This document shows, piece by piece, positions 1-9,147 of a DNA stretch of 64,000 nucleotides (positions within the stretch are counted from its first letter, which is position 1; every line of letters begins with the position of its first letter). The DNA is from Prevotellaceae bacterium KH2P17 (GTDB lineage: Bacteria; Bacteroidota; Bacteroidia; Bacteroidales; Bacteroidaceae): assembly GCA_900199655.1 (NCBI GenBank), contig FZRE01000002.1, positions 186,001 through 250,000 of the forward strand. The letters are read 5' to 3'. The notes under the pieces are model-generated. The model made no database searches, was not told the origin of the DNA, and was given only the letters and a program-made list of their open reading frames with translations. Made by a program: the position numbers and the translations under genes.

Positions 1-533
1 TGGCCCCATGTCATGTTCTCCCACTGGCTTCCGTAGGGGTTGTACTGGAAGTACAGGTGCCACACACCGTCCTTGTAGAACATGCCGTTGGGGTCGTTCA
101 TCCAGCCGTAGGCCGGCGTATGGTGGTACGAAGGCCTGAAGCGCTCGGTGTTGCGGGTATCAAAAGCGTCGGCGTACTTCATGTTCTGCCAGCACGAGAA
201 GTCCTTGATGACTCCCTTGGAACGGCGTTCGCCCTGGAAAGTGATGTCGAGCAGGGCCTCGGGGGCACCCAGCGACTGCAGTTCCAGCGGCACATAATAG
301 TCTACATGGTCAACGGCAAGGCGGCAGTTGAACTGCTTCACCACCTTGTTATCAACGATTACGTTCACGTGCGCAATCTCTTCTTTCTCCTCGACGGGCA
401 GCAGCAGATACCTCTGCGAGGTGGTTACGCGCTTCATGGCGTGGTTATCGCCGAGGAAGGACTGCGCATGCAGCCCGGCCACTGCACCGACCAGACAGAG
501 ACACAGCATAAGGATTTTCTTGTTAATAGTCAT
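1..533 (-). CDS. GH32 fructan hydrolase, N-terminal part (cut by left edge)
   Basis: About 177 residues are visible; the C-terminus lies beyond the window. A signal peptide ([20 protein letters not shown], then LHAQ) suggests periplasmic or outer-membrane delivery. An N-terminal domain of about 120 residues, of the kind found ahead of Bacteroidetes GH32 enzymes (DUF4980-like), precedes the catalytic motif GWMNDPNG, with the nucleophile Asp at about residue 148. GH32 enzymes release fructose from levan, inulin or sucrose. The start at 533 is preferred to the in-frame ATG at 545, which would leave only about 8 nt after the promoter element at 560-567. The gene has its own promoter and lies behind a strong terminator, so it is a separate unit of the fructan locus. 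Whether it is exo- or endo-acting cannot be told. Confidence 0.9.
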   Translation of the reverse strand, partial: MTINKKILMLCLCLVGAVAGLHAQSFLGDNHAMKRVTTSQRYLLLPVEEKEEIAHVNVIVDNKVVKQFNCRLAVDHVDYYVPLELQSLGAPEALLDITFQGERRSKGVIKDFSCWQNMKYADAFDTRNTERFRPSYHHTPAYGWMNDPNGMFYKDGVWHLYFQYNPYGSQWENMTWG

Positions 534-559
534 TACGTTCGTCATTAGATTTGATGGGA

Positions 560-567
560 CAAAAGTA
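560..567 (-). promoter_or_regulatory. Promoter -7 element of the left-edge GH32 gene
   Basis: TACTTTTG on the minus strand matches the Bacteroidetes TAnnTTTG element, 27 bp before the chosen start codon. Confidence 0.6.
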
Positions 568-593
568 AACATTATCCTTTAAAAGGGATAATA

Positions 594-660
594 AAAATCG
601 TTCATTCTGTTGTGTTTTTGTTACATTGAACGAAAAAACACACGGAATGAACGATTTTTT
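594..660 (-). terminator. Long hairpin terminator
   Basis: Near-perfect arms of about 27 nt (AAAATCGTTCATTC... pairing with ...GAATGAACGATTTT) enclose a loop of about 12 nt, with U-rich tails on both sides. It ends the minus-strand operon whose last gene stops at 682, and separates it from the promoter of the next GH32 gene. Confidence 0.8.
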
Positions 661-681
661 AAAGCCGGCAGACTTTCCGGG

Positions 682-2271
682 TTATTGCTTCACCTCCACG
701 TTGCTTACCGTGATGCTTCCTCCGTAGCTGTTAATGCTCCAGCAGTTCTTCTGTATTCCGTAGATGCGGTTGGTGTAGCAGCACACGTCGTTGATGTACA
801 TTACGCAGACGCTGTTGTCGGTGTAGATGGTAACATGGTAGGTGTTGTCGGCCGGACGGGCAAAAACGTAGCCGTCGGCGCCCTCGATGAAGCCCTTTCC
901 GGCAGTGCCTTCTTCCTCAAAGTTCACCTTGCGGGCGTTGTCGCCCTCGGCATTCACCACCATGGTATAATACTTCTCAGAGTCGGTTCCGCGAACTACG
1001 GAGATGCCGAACCTATCGGTATTGCCGCTTGTAGTTACGGTGAAGGAGATTTTGTTCCGGCTACCCAGACGGCCGAAGAGGGCATACGAGTCGGCTCCCA
1101 GCGTAAAGCTGCCGCCGCTCTGCTGCACGCTGCCGCCCTGGGCCATCAGCTTCACCTCCTGCGCGGTTGCCAGTTTGCTGCTCACAGCGGGCACCTCGCC
1201 CAGCGTGAGCGTGCCATCGGCGTGCTGAACAAGCCGATGTGCCACCAGGTTACCGGCCCACTGGGGCTCGTTGGGATAGGCACCCACGTTGGTGTTGTCG
1301 TTACCCGACCGCGTGGGGCACCAGCCCCAGATGTAGCGGTTGGTGCCGTCGGAGGCCGTCTTGCCGGCATAGAAGCCGCGGCTGTCCAGCATTCCTTCGT
1401 GTGCATCGGGCCAGAGGCCGGCGTCGTTGGCCGTGCAACGCTTGAGTTCTTCGAGCGTGCGGCCCTTGAAATACTGCACTCTGCGCACGGCGGCGTGCAT
1501 CTCGCTGTACACCAGATACCACCAGTCGCCCATCTTGAACACGTCGGGGCACTCGTAGAAGCGGTCCCACATCATGGTCATGAACACCCCGGCGCTGGTC
1601 CAGTCCTTGAGGTTAGCCGAGGTGAACTCGGCCAGCACGCCCTTGCTGCCTTGCTTCGTAGACACCAGCATGTGGTAGCGGCCGTCGTCGCCCTGGAACA
1701 CCATCGGGTCGCGGAAGTCGTTGCGGCTGTAGCCGTAGTCGTTTCCCTTGAGCATGAAGACCCTGTCCTTGGTCCATGTCTTGAAGTCGGGCGAGGTTGC
1801 CACCATCACCACCTGGCCGTTCTCGGCAGCAGTAGGAGCGTACTTGTTGCCGGTGTAGAAGGTGTAGTACAGCTTGCCTGCCTCGTCGTACACCGTACAG
1901 CCGGTTCCGAGGGCGGCATCCTGCTCGGCCGCACCGCCGCAGGGGATGAGCTCACCCAGTGCTGTGTAGCCGGCGGCGTCCTTGGTACTGAGCCCCCAGA
2001 AGGGGTGATAGGTGGCTGCCTGGTTAGGGCGGAACTCCTGCAAGTACATAATCTTGAACTCTGCTGCCACCGGGTCGTAGAACGGCATGGGGTCGCCCAC
2101 GTAGCCAACGGACGGCTTGTAGTAAGTTTCCTGTGCCGAGGCATCGGCCGAGGCAAAGTAAGTGGCCGTGTTCCAGTCCTTCTCTTCGACCACCGAACTG
2201 TCGTCGCTGCAGCCTGCGAGCGGTGCAGCGAGGCCGGCGGCGAGTATGAACGAATATATCATCTTTTTCAT
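682..2271 (-). CDS. GH32 family surface lipoprotein, probable endo-levanase
   Basis: The protein has 529 residues. A lipoprotein signal ends at LAGC (Cys21) and is followed by acidic residues (SDDSS), a pattern associated with surface export in Bacteroidetes. GH32 landmarks are visible: VGDPMPFYD with the likely nucleophile Asp60, FRDP (Asp188, transition-state stabiliser) and YECPDVF (Glu240, acid/base), then a C-terminal beta-sandwich-like half. In Bacteroides thetaiotaomicron the matching position, next to the glycan-binding lipoprotein and SusD/C, is held by the surface endo-levanase BT1760. By that analogy this enzyme would cut levan at the cell surface before import. It is the last gene of the operon from SusC1, 15 nt after its upstream neighbour. 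Endo-levanase specificity is inferred from context only. Confidence 0.85.
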   Translation of the reverse strand: MKKMIYSFILAAGLAAPLAGCSDDSSVVEEKDWNTATYFASADASAQETYYKPSVGYVGDPMPFYDPVAAEFKIMYLQEFRPNQAATYHPFWGLSTKDAAGYTALGELIPCGGAAEQDAALGTGCTVYDEAGKLYYTFYTGNKYAPTAAENGQVVMVATSPDFKTWTKDRVFMLKGNDYGYSRNDFRDPMVFQGDDGRYHMLVSTKQGSKGVLAEFTSANLKDWTSAGVFMTMMWDRFYECPDVFKMGDWWYLVYSEMHAAVRRVQYFKGRTLEELKRCTANDAGLWPDAHEGMLDSRGFYAGKTASDGTNRYIWGWCPTRSGNDNTNVGAYPNEPQWAGNLVAHRLVQHADGTLTLGEVPAVSSKLATAQEVKLMAQGGSVQQSGGSFTLGADSYALFGRLGSRNKISFTVTTSGNTDRFGISVVRGTDSEKYYTMVVNAEGDNARKVNFEEEGTAGKGFIEGADGYVFARPADNTYHVTIYTDNSVCVMYINDVCCYTNRIYGIQKNCWSINSYGGSITVSNVEVKQ

Positions 2272-2286
2272 TTTTCCGGGTTTTTA

Positions 2287-3672
2287 CTAATTCATCAGGT
2301 AATTGAATGCGTTCTTGGTCATGGTTGCCACGTTGTCATGATAGGTTCCGGGAGCCACGGGAGCCAGGCTGTACCAGTCGTAGCAGCCCGAGCCTATGCA
2401 CAGGATGCGGCCGTGAGAGCCAGCGGCCGGGAACTCCCATGCCACGATGGCGCCGTCGCCTCCATGCCCCAAGTCGATGCCACCGGTAGCATTGCGCCAG
2501 GCGGCAGCGTCATCATAGCCGCCCCAGTCGGTGCCTATGTGCCACTGAGCGGTAGAGTTGGTGATGCGGTAGCCTGCCTCGCAAGTGTAAACACCGTTGG
2601 GGTCGCCGCTTGCCATCATCAGGTTCCGGAACAGCGGATGGTCCGTATGGCCGGCCATGCTGAAGCTCCAGGGGCCTCCTGTGGTCTCGGCATCCTGTTC
2701 GTTCTGGCCCCAGCAGTTGTTGGGGCAGCCGTCGTTGGCCACTGCACCTATGTAGGCGGGCATGTTGGTGGCGTATCGGGTAAAGAAGAAGGAACCTCCG
2801 GCGTTGTAGTAGTCGCGCAGTTTGGCGGCTGCATCAACGGCCTGGGGCGCTGCGGCCTCAAAGGCGTTCTTGCCGTCTACGCCTCCGTCCTTGTGGAAGT
2901 GCCACCAGATGACCTTGCACTGGCTCAGGTCAATGTTGCCGTTGCGTATGTCGGCAAACGACACATAGAGCGAGTTGGGAATGTTCTCCAGCATCCACAT
3001 GCAGGCGGTCTGCTCCTCCGGGTTCAGGTCGGCCATCGTTGCGCCCAGTCCCACGTAGAGAGCGGAGGGCTTGTCTATGGCCGTTACGGTAACGGTATAG
3101 GAAGAGCTGGCCGTGTTGTTCTCCAGTTTGTAGACCACGGGGTGGGTGAAGTCGGTGGCCACACCTGATGCCGGAGTGAGCGTGGCGCCGCTGCTGTAGA
3201 CCACGGTGGGCACGAGTGCCTTGATGTCGAGCGTGTTGGGAACGTAGACGGAGATAGTCTTCGCCTGCTCGTTGATGATGCCCGTGTAGGTTCCGTTTAT
3301 CTTGAAGGAGGTGATACGGGCCTCATCGTGCACCACGCTGACCGTCCAGTCGAGGAACACATCGCCGTTCTTCACGTGCAGTACGTGCGGCGTGTCCATG
3401 TTCATCACCTCGCCCGGCTTTACGTCGGCCACGGCGCCGTCGCTCAGTTCCAGCTTGGTAACGGACATGCTTGCGGCATTGTAGGTCTCGGGAACGTTCA
3501 CCGTAATGGTTCGGGCGGCCGGGTTTACGGTTCCCTCGAACTCATCGAGGGCGAAGGCCGAAACCGAGCAGTCGCCTGCAAGCTGCAGGTCGGATACATT
3601 GGAGTCGCTGCATGCGGCCAGTGCCAGCAGCAAACCTGCCATCATCCAGATATTAAAAATAATCTTTTTCAT
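2287..3672 (-). CDS. SusE/F-position surface glycan-binding lipoprotein (DUF4960-like)
   Basis: The 461-residue protein has a lipoprotein signal (lipobox ending ALAAC, then SDSN). The N-terminal half (about residues 30-200) looks like two or three tandem beta-sandwich modules with recurring segments (ITVNVPETYN, ISVYVPNTLD). The C-terminal half (about 205-461) resembles the DUF4960 domain of levan-locus binding proteins and is rich in Trp and Tyr (WWHFHKDGG, WHIGTDWGGYDD). Its place between SusD and the surface GH32 corresponds to BT1761 in the B. thetaiotaomicron levan locus. The expected role is to hold fructan at the cell surface. No enzyme motif was seen. A 256-nt gap with a palindrome array separates it from SusD1. 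Confidence 0.75.
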   Translation of the reverse strand: MKKIIFNIWMMAGLLLALAACSDSNVSDLQLAGDCSVSAFALDEFEGTVNPAARTITVNVPETYNAASMSVTKLELSDGAVADVKPGEVMNMDTPHVLHVKNGDVFLDWTVSVVHDEARITSFKINGTYTGIINEQAKTISVYVPNTLDIKALVPTVVYSSGATLTPASGVATDFTHPVVYKLENNTASSSYTVTVTAIDKPSALYVGLGATMADLNPEEQTACMWMLENIPNSLYVSFADIRNGNIDLSQCKVIWWHFHKDGGVDGKNAFEAAAPQAVDAAAKLRDYYNAGGSFFFTRYATNMPAYIGAVANDGCPNNCWGQNEQDAETTGGPWSFSMAGHTDHPLFRNLMMASGDPNGVYTCEAGYRITNSTAQWHIGTDWGGYDDAAAWRNATGGIDLGHGGDGAIVAWEFPAAGSHGRILCIGSGCYDWYSLAPVAPGTYHDNVATMTKNAFNYLMN

Positions 3673-3720
3673 AAATGTTTTTCTTGTTGTTAACGTGAGT
3701 ACCGCCAGCCGGAGCTATCG

Positions 3721-3798
3721 TTCAAGGCTCTTGGAGGTATCGTTCAAGGGGCTTGAAAGGCATCTTCAAGGCGCTTGAAAGGCATCTTCAAGAATGCC
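3721..3798. repeat. 22-bp palindrome array (TTCAAG family), 4 units
   Basis: TTCAAG starts at 3721, 3743, 3765 and 3787, exactly 22 bp apart. Units 2 and 3 are full palindromes, TTCAAG-N3-CTTGAA plus a 7-nt spacer. The array fills the gap between the SusD1 and DUF4960-like genes inside a presumed operon. Confidence 0.9.
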
Positions 3799-3928
3799 CT
3801 TTGCCACTACCGGGTGCAAATCTCTGTATATCAGACTGTTGCGAATGCCCCTGAAAGGGGGTTCGGAGCAGGCTCACGGAGGCCCCGGCAGACGGTACTC
3901 ATTGTTAAGTTTTTTGTTGCCTGTAGTT

Positions 3929-5668
3929 TTACCAGTTGCCTATGTTCTGGGTGTAGTTGCCGTTTGAGGCTGCCAGCTGCGCATAGGGAATGGGCAGATA
4001 CTCGTTCTTGTTCTTCGTAAAGCGGGCTGCCGAGTAGATGGAACAGTCGTTGGCCTCCTCGGCGTAGTAGCGGTTGAGCACGACGTCGGCCTCGCCCCAG
4101 CGTACCAGGTCGAAGAATCGCTCGCTCTCCATGCCCATTTCCAGGCGGCGTTCCATCTTGACCATCTTCAGCGCCTGCTCCTGGCTGTAGGAGCCGGTGT
4201 ACGTGTTGACGTTGAGTTTGACGCCGTAGTCGGTCTCGTAATTGGATATTACGCCCAGGCTCTGCTTAGCACGAAGGCGCAAGCGGTTGAGCAGGCTCAC
4301 GGCCTCAGCTATGCGGCCGTCGTTCAGTTGCACCAGTGCTTCGGCCCGTTCCAGCAGTACGTCGGCGTAGCGGAACACGATGCGGTTCTCCGAAGTGCCC
4401 CACCAGGAGCCCTTGATGAGATAAGTGCCCACGGCATCGGGGTCAATGTTCTGCTTCAGTGTTACGTAGTAGCCGTACAATCCGTTTGACCGGCTCCAGG
4501 TGGCGCTCTCGTCCATCATGTATTTAGGATTGAACTCGTAGGGCAGCCCGGGCATTCCCACGGTCAGGAAGAGGCGAGGGTCGGCGTAGTCGGTGGCCTT
4601 GTCGTAGTCCTTCTGGTTGAAGTCGTCGATGAAAGGCAGGCCTGCGGCATTGGTGCGGTAGGCGTTCACCAGGTTCTGGCTGGGCTTGTAGAAGTCGGTT
4701 CCGCCATCGGTAACGCCCGGAATGTTGGGCACTATGAGGCCGTAACTCCAGTTGAGGTTGCCGTGAGTGGTGCCGTCGTTCTTGGAATACTGCATGGCCC
4801 AGATGCTCTCCGTGCCGTTCTCGTACTGCTCCTCGGGGCGGAAGTTGTTGTGGAAGTCGGACTCCAGCCCGTATCCTCCGGCCGAGTAGATGCTCTCGTC
4901 GGTGTACTTCACCACGTTGGCCAGGTCGCCCTTGTCGATGCTTGTCACCTCGTTGCTCTGCGGGTTGTCCTGCCGGTAGGCCTTGTAGAGGTAAACCTTG
5001 GCCAGGAAGGCGGCTGCCGCGGCCTTTGTGGGGCGTCCCTTGTCGGCCTGAGTGGCCGGAAGCGTGTTGTAGGCCTCGGTCAGGTCGTCTATTATCTGCT
5101 GCCATCCCTCGTCGTTGGAGTACTCTGTGTTGGACAGGTTGTTGTACTCCTGGGTGGTAAGGTTCTCGTTCATGGCGAACGGAATGTGCTTGTAGAGGCG
5201 CTTGAGCAGGAAATGGCCGTAGGCGCGGAGGAACTTCATCTCGGCCAGACGCTGCGACTTCTGGGGATACGAGGCCTCGTCCATCTGGTTGAGCAGTGCG
5301 ATGGCGGTGTTTGCACGCGAGATGCAGTTGTACAGCCGCTGCCACATGTCGCTGATGTTCCAGTTCGTAGTGAGCACTCCCTGCGATATCTCGAGCTGGT
5401 GGAACACGTCACCGTCGCTCGTGCCGTTGCCTCCCTTGTAGGCGTCATCAGAGCGTACGTCGAAGTTCCACATAGAGAAGCTGGAGTTGATGTCCTCTGC
5501 CGTAATCCAGATAGCATAGGCAGAGATAATCAGGTTGTCGGCATACTGCGGGTTGCTCACCTGTTCGTCGGTCAGTCTTCCTTGTGGTGTCTGCTCACTA
5601 AGGAAGTCGGAACAGCTGCTCATCGCCACAGCAAGAGCCAAAATGATGGTATATGTTAGTTTCTTCAT
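3929..5668 (-). CDS. SusD-like nutrient-binding outer-membrane lipoprotein (fructan locus, pair 1)
   Basis: The 579-residue protein has lipobox MSSC and the typical SusD N-terminus after it (SDFLSEQTPQGRLTDEQV). The helical TPR-like body includes MKFLRAYGHFLLKRLY near residue 145. The C-terminal RagB/SusD region shows VLLERAEALVQLNDG and ERRLEMGMESERFFDLVRWG. SusD proteins form the lid of the SusC transporter and capture oligosaccharide at the surface. The gene follows susC1 after 15 nt, as is normal. Its partners and the neighbouring GH32 genes point to levan or another fructan as ligand. The ligand is inferred; the family is certain. Confidence 0.95.
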   Translation of the reverse strand: MKKLTYTIILALAVAMSSCSDFLSEQTPQGRLTDEQVSNPQYADNLIISAYAIWITAEDINSSFSMWNFDVRSDDAYKGGNGTSDGDVFHQLEISQGVLTTNWNISDMWQRLYNCISRANTAIALLNQMDEASYPQKSQRLAEMKFLRAYGHFLLKRLYKHIPFAMNENLTTQEYNNLSNTEYSNDEGWQQIIDDLTEAYNTLPATQADKGRPTKAAAAAFLAKVYLYKAYRQDNPQSNEVTSIDKGDLANVVKYTDESIYSAGGYGLESDFHNNFRPEEQYENGTESIWAMQYSKNDGTTHGNLNWSYGLIVPNIPGVTDGGTDFYKPSQNLVNAYRTNAAGLPFIDDFNQKDYDKATDYADPRLFLTVGMPGLPYEFNPKYMMDESATWSRSNGLYGYYVTLKQNIDPDAVGTYLIKGSWWGTSENRIVFRYADVLLERAEALVQLNDGRIAEAVSLLNRLRLRAKQSLGVISNYETDYGVKLNVNTYTGSYSQEQALKMVKMERRLEMGMESERFFDLVRWGEADVVLNRYYAEEANDCSIYSAARFTKNKNEYLPIPYAQLAASNGNYTQNIGNW

Positions 5669-5683
5669 TGCTGTTTTCGTTTG

Positions 5684-8600
5684 TTAGAAAGTTACGTTTA
5701 AACCGAAAGTAATGTTCAGCGGAATGGGATAACCGTAGTTGGGGTTCTCCGGATCCACACCGGTAAAGCCGCCGCTCTTGAGGGTCAGCAAGTTCTGGGC
5801 GCTGAGGTAGAAGCGCAGGCGTTCCATGTACAGCTTCTTGGCAAGAGTCTGCGGCACGTTGTAACCCAGCTGTACGGTGCGCAGCTTGAGGTAGGAGCCG
5901 TTCTCGACCCAGTAGGTGGAGACGCGCTTCTCGTTGTTGTTGTCGGACAGCGAGAGGGCCGGGATGTTGCTGCCGGGGTTGGCCGGGCTCCATGCTCCGA
6001 GCATCCGGGAGCCTTTGTTGAGGAAACCGATGTTCAGTCCGGCCCATATATCGGTCTCCTTCTTGAGGTCCGAGATAACGTCTACACCCTGTACGCCTTG
6101 CCAGAACATGGTGAAATCAAAGTTCTTGTACTCCAGGTAGACGTTGAAACCATAGGAGAAGTCGGGCGTGGGGTCGTAAATCCAGTCCTGGTCGGCCTCA
6201 GTAATGACCTTGTCTCTGTTCAGGTCCTTCCATCGGATGCGCCCGATGCCGGCTCCCTCCTGCCTTGCGTGGTTGTCGATGTCGTCCTGGCTCTTGAATA
6301 TACCGTCGGCTACATAGCCCACCTGGGAGCCCATAGGGTGGCCGATGACGCTCTTCACGCCGTTGCCTCCAAAGGTTCCGTTGGCTGCAACGGTAGCAGG
6401 CAGCGCGGTAATCTTGTTGCGGTAGGTGCTGATGTTGCCCGTAACGTCGTACTTCAAGCCCCACTTAGTGGTCTTGCGGTAGCCTACGTTGAACTCAATA
6501 CCTCTGTTTTCCATCTCTCCGGCGTTAATCCACTGCGTGCTGCCTTCGCCCATTGCGGCTATTCCTGCCATCTGTACAAGAATGTCCTTGGTCTTCTTGA
6601 AGTACCAGTCGAAGCTGCCGTAGAACTTACTTCCAAACAAGGAGTAGTCTAAACCGAGGTTAGTCTGCGTGGTGGTTTCCCACTTGATGTCGTTGTTTCC
6701 TAACTGGTCGCGCTTGAAACCGGACGGAAGCGTCTGGCCGCCGTTGGTTCCCGCGATGTCGTAGGCAGTGCCGTAGCTCTGTCCGCCGCTCTCAGAAACG
6801 CCGTAGTTGCTCACGTAGATGGTGTAGCGGGCTATGTTGGAGATTTCCTGGTTACCCGTTTGTCCCCACGAGGCACGCAGCTTCAGGTCGTCCAACCAGT
6901 TGGAAGTGTTCTTCAGGAACTTCTCCTGACTGATGCGCCAGCCCAGCGACAGGGAGGGGAAAACAGCGTAGCGGTTGTTCTTGCCGAAGCGTGAAGAGCC
7001 GTCGTCGCGTACGGTCAGCGAGGCCAGATACTTGTCATTGTAATTGTAGTTGAGCTTACCGAAGAACGAGACCAGCGAATATCCCTCGCCGTTTCCGTAG
7101 CTCTGGGCGGTTCCCACGCCTGCATCGGGCCACATGTAGTCGGGGTTCAGGATGAGGTAATCTTCCTTGTAAGCCGAGAAGTTGGTATCATCTTCGCGGT
7201 TAAGTTCTATGCCCGCCATCAAGTCGGCGCGGTGTTTGCCCAGCTCCAGGTTGTAGGTTGCAACGGCATTCCACATCCATTTGGTCCAGTGTTCCTGCTT
7301 GGGCTCCACTGCGTTGGTAGGATTTGCCACGTTGCCCTCGGTTATCGGGTACCTGAAAATGCGCTGCATCTTCTGCGCGTAGTCAAGTCCGAAGGTCGAA
7401 CGGAGATTGAAGTTCTTGAACAGATGCAGGTTAATGTACGCGTCACCGAATGCTCTCCAGTAGGTGTAACGGTTGTCGCGGTTGCGCTGCAAGCGTGCGT
7501 AAGGGTTCTCGCGGTCGGGATAACCGCCCACGGGGCCGGCATATCCGCCCGTTGTCGTATAAACCGGGAGCGACGGGTTGAACTGTAACACGTTCTCCAG
7601 GAAGCCGCCCGGGGCCTGGACTTCGGATGTGCGGTTGAGCGTAAAGTGCTCGCCAATGGTGAGCACGTTGTCTATCAGCTTGTACTCCGTATTCATACGG
7701 GCCGAGAAGCGGCTGAAGTCGGAAGTCTTGATGATGCCCAGGTTCTTGTAGTAACCCAGCGAGAAGTAGGCGTTGCCCTTATCAGAGCCGTTGCTTACGG
7801 CCACGTTGTAGTTCTGGATAACGCCCTTGCGGGTGGTCTGGTCGAACCAGTCGGTATCCGAAGCCGACGTAGTTCCGGCCGCGTCAAGATACTTCGACAT
7901 CGAGATACCGTTAAGAACGGGATAGCCGTTGGCATCGTAGTTCCAGTTGAACCGATAGCCCAGGCCGTTGGTGTTGGGGTCCATGCCGTCGTTCACATAG
8001 GCTTGCCACATCACCTGTCCGTACTCCTTGGCGTTCAGAACGTCCATCTTGTGGGCGTACATCTGAGCGGCAACCGAGGCATCTACATCTACCTTAATCT
8101 TTCCACTTTTGCCTTTCTTGGTCGTAATGATAATAACGCCGTTGGCGGCACGTGAACCGTAGATGGATGCAGAGGCCGCATCCTTGAGCACCTGGATGCT
8201 CTCAATGTCGCCGCCGTTGAGCTCGTGCATGCCCGCCTTGGTGGGTACGCCGTCGATAATGTAAAGAGGGTCGTTGTTGTTCAGCGTTCCCACGCCGCGG
8301 ATACGCACTGTAGCCGAGCCCGAGGGACTGCCGTCTGCAGCGATGTTCATGCCTGGAACGCGGCCCTGCAGGGCCTTCATGGGGTTGTTCTCGTTCTGCT
8401 TGGCCAGCTCCTCGACGCTCACCACCGACACGGCACCCGTGAGGTCGGCCTTGCGCTGCACCTGGTAGCCGGTTACCACAACCTCGGTCAGTTCCTTTGC
8501 ATTTTCCTTCATGGTAACGTTCAGGTTAGCACCGGCCGGCATCTCCACCGTATCGTAGCCGATGTAAGAGATGACCAGAACCGACCCCTGGGTAGCTTTG

Positions 8601-8788
8601 AAGGCAAACTTACCATCCAAATCGGTCACGGCACCATTGCTGGTGCCTTTCTCCATGACAGTAGCACCCATCACCGGTTCCCCCGTAGGGTCCACGACTG
8701 TACCACTGACATCAATGCCCTGCGCGCTAACGGCAGAGCAAACCACCGTGAGCAGAAAGCTCAACAGGATTTTCTTAAAGTTCTCCAT
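5684..8788 (-). CDS. SusC-like TonB-dependent transporter (fructan locus, pair 1)
   Basis: About 1,034 residues from the start MENFKKILLSFLL at 8788. A longer reading frame reaches 8857 but would include the promoter element at 8836-8843, so it is not used. After the signal peptide come a carboxypeptidase-regulatory-like beta domain (VSGTVVDPTGEPVMGATV), a plug domain (VVVTGYQVQRKADLTGAVSVV, SIYGSRAANGVIIITTKKG) and a 22-strand-type barrel ending GLNVTF. It imports oligosaccharides across the outer membrane together with SusD1, powered by TonB. There is no STN domain, in line with control by the neighbouring HTCS rather than by an anti-sigma factor. Confidence 0.95.
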   Translation of the reverse strand: MENFKKILLSFLLTVVCSAVSAQGIDVSGTVVDPTGEPVMGATVMEKGTSNGAVTDLDGKFAFKATQGSVLVISYIGYDTVEMPAGANLNVTMKENAKELTEVVVTGYQVQRKADLTGAVSVVSVEELAKQNENNPMKALQGRVPGMNIAADGSPSGSATVRIRGVGTLNNNDPLYIIDGVPTKAGMHELNGGDIESIQVLKDAASASIYGSRAANGVIIITTKKGKSGKIKVDVDASVAAQMYAHKMDVLNAKEYGQVMWQAYVNDGMDPNTNGLGYRFNWNYDANGYPVLNGISMSKYLDAAGTTSASDTDWFDQTTRKGVIQNYNVAVSNGSDKGNAYFSLGYYKNLGIIKTSDFSRFSARMNTEYKLIDNVLTIGEHFTLNRTSEVQAPGGFLENVLQFNPSLPVYTTTGGYAGPVGGYPDRENPYARLQRNRDNRYTYWRAFGDAYINLHLFKNFNLRSTFGLDYAQKMQRIFRYPITEGNVANPTNAVEPKQEHWTKWMWNAVATYNLELGKHRADLMAGIELNREDDTNFSAYKEDYLILNPDYMWPDAGVGTAQSYGNGEGYSLVSFFGKLNYNYNDKYLASLTVRDDGSSRFGKNNRYAVFPSLSLGWRISQEKFLKNTSNWLDDLKLRASWGQTGNQEISNIARYTIYVSNYGVSESGGQSYGTAYDIAGTNGGQTLPSGFKRDQLGNNDIKWETTTQTNLGLDYSLFGSKFYGSFDWYFKKTKDILVQMAGIAAMGEGSTQWINAGEMENRGIEFNVGYRKTTKWGLKYDVTGNISTYRNKITALPATVAANGTFGGNGVKSVIGHPMGSQVGYVADGIFKSQDDIDNHARQEGAGIGRIRWKDLNRDKVITEADQDWIYDPTPDFSYGFNVYLEYKNFDFTMFWQGVQGVDVISDLKKETDIWAGLNIGFLNKGSRMLGAWSPANPGSNIPALSLSDNNNEKRVSTYWVENGSYLKLRTVQLGYNVPQTLAKKLYMERLRFYLSAQNLLTLKSGGFTGVDPENPNYGYPIPLNITFGLNVTF

Positions 8789-8835
8789 TCGTCTTTTTCT
8801 ATTAGGTCTATTGGTAATTTGAAAAAACACTGGAG

Positions 8836-8843
8836 CAAAGATA
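8836..8843 (-). promoter_or_regulatory. Promoter -7 element of the susC1 operon
   Basis: TATCTTTG on the minus strand, 48 bp before the susC1 start codon. It is the main candidate promoter for SusC1-SusD1-DUF4960-GH32 and the likely site of HTCS control. Confidence 0.65.
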
Positions 8844-9012
8844 TACCTTATAATCAACCCAATTCAGCAAAAATAGTTCTTTGATTACAAGAAATGTTGC
8901 ATGAAACAATACTTCATTTCTTTGTCAATAATCTTGAGATGCCCCGTGGGCAGGCTGTCGGATGACTGGCTACGGCGCTGCCGGCGGAATTTGGCGGAGG
9001 GACGGAAGACAT

Positions 9013-9096
9013 GCTCCGCGAACTTTCGACAAGTGTCGCACGAACGTGTGACAAGTGTCGAACAATCGTGCGACACTTGTCGAAAGTTCCCGAAGC
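9013..9096. repeat. 22-bp palindrome array (CGACA-TGTCG family), 3 units
   Basis: CGACAAGTGTCG at 9027, TGACAAGTGTCG at 9049 and CGACACTTGTCG at 9071 are exactly 22 bp apart. The whole element is an inverted repeat with outer arms GCTCCGCGAACTTT and AAAGTTCCCGAAGC. It sits between HTCS1 and susC1. Confidence 0.9.
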
Positions 9097-9147
9097 ACCC
9101 ATCCGGCACTTTTTTTACATGGTTCTTGGGAGGCAGAACGGCTGCTG

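Noticed and set aside
610..3168. Long plus-strand open frame (852 codons) opposite the GH32 and DUF4960-like genes
   Set aside because: It is antisense to two clear lipoprotein genes, has an implausible His/Val-rich composition and no domain. High G+C makes such mirror frames common here (also 9055-11226, 46982-48262 and 60173-61504).
3721..3798. CRISPR-like repeat arrays
   Set aside because: The repeated 15-bp part is palindromic and spacers are only 7-10 nt and similar to each other. No cas genes or leader are present.
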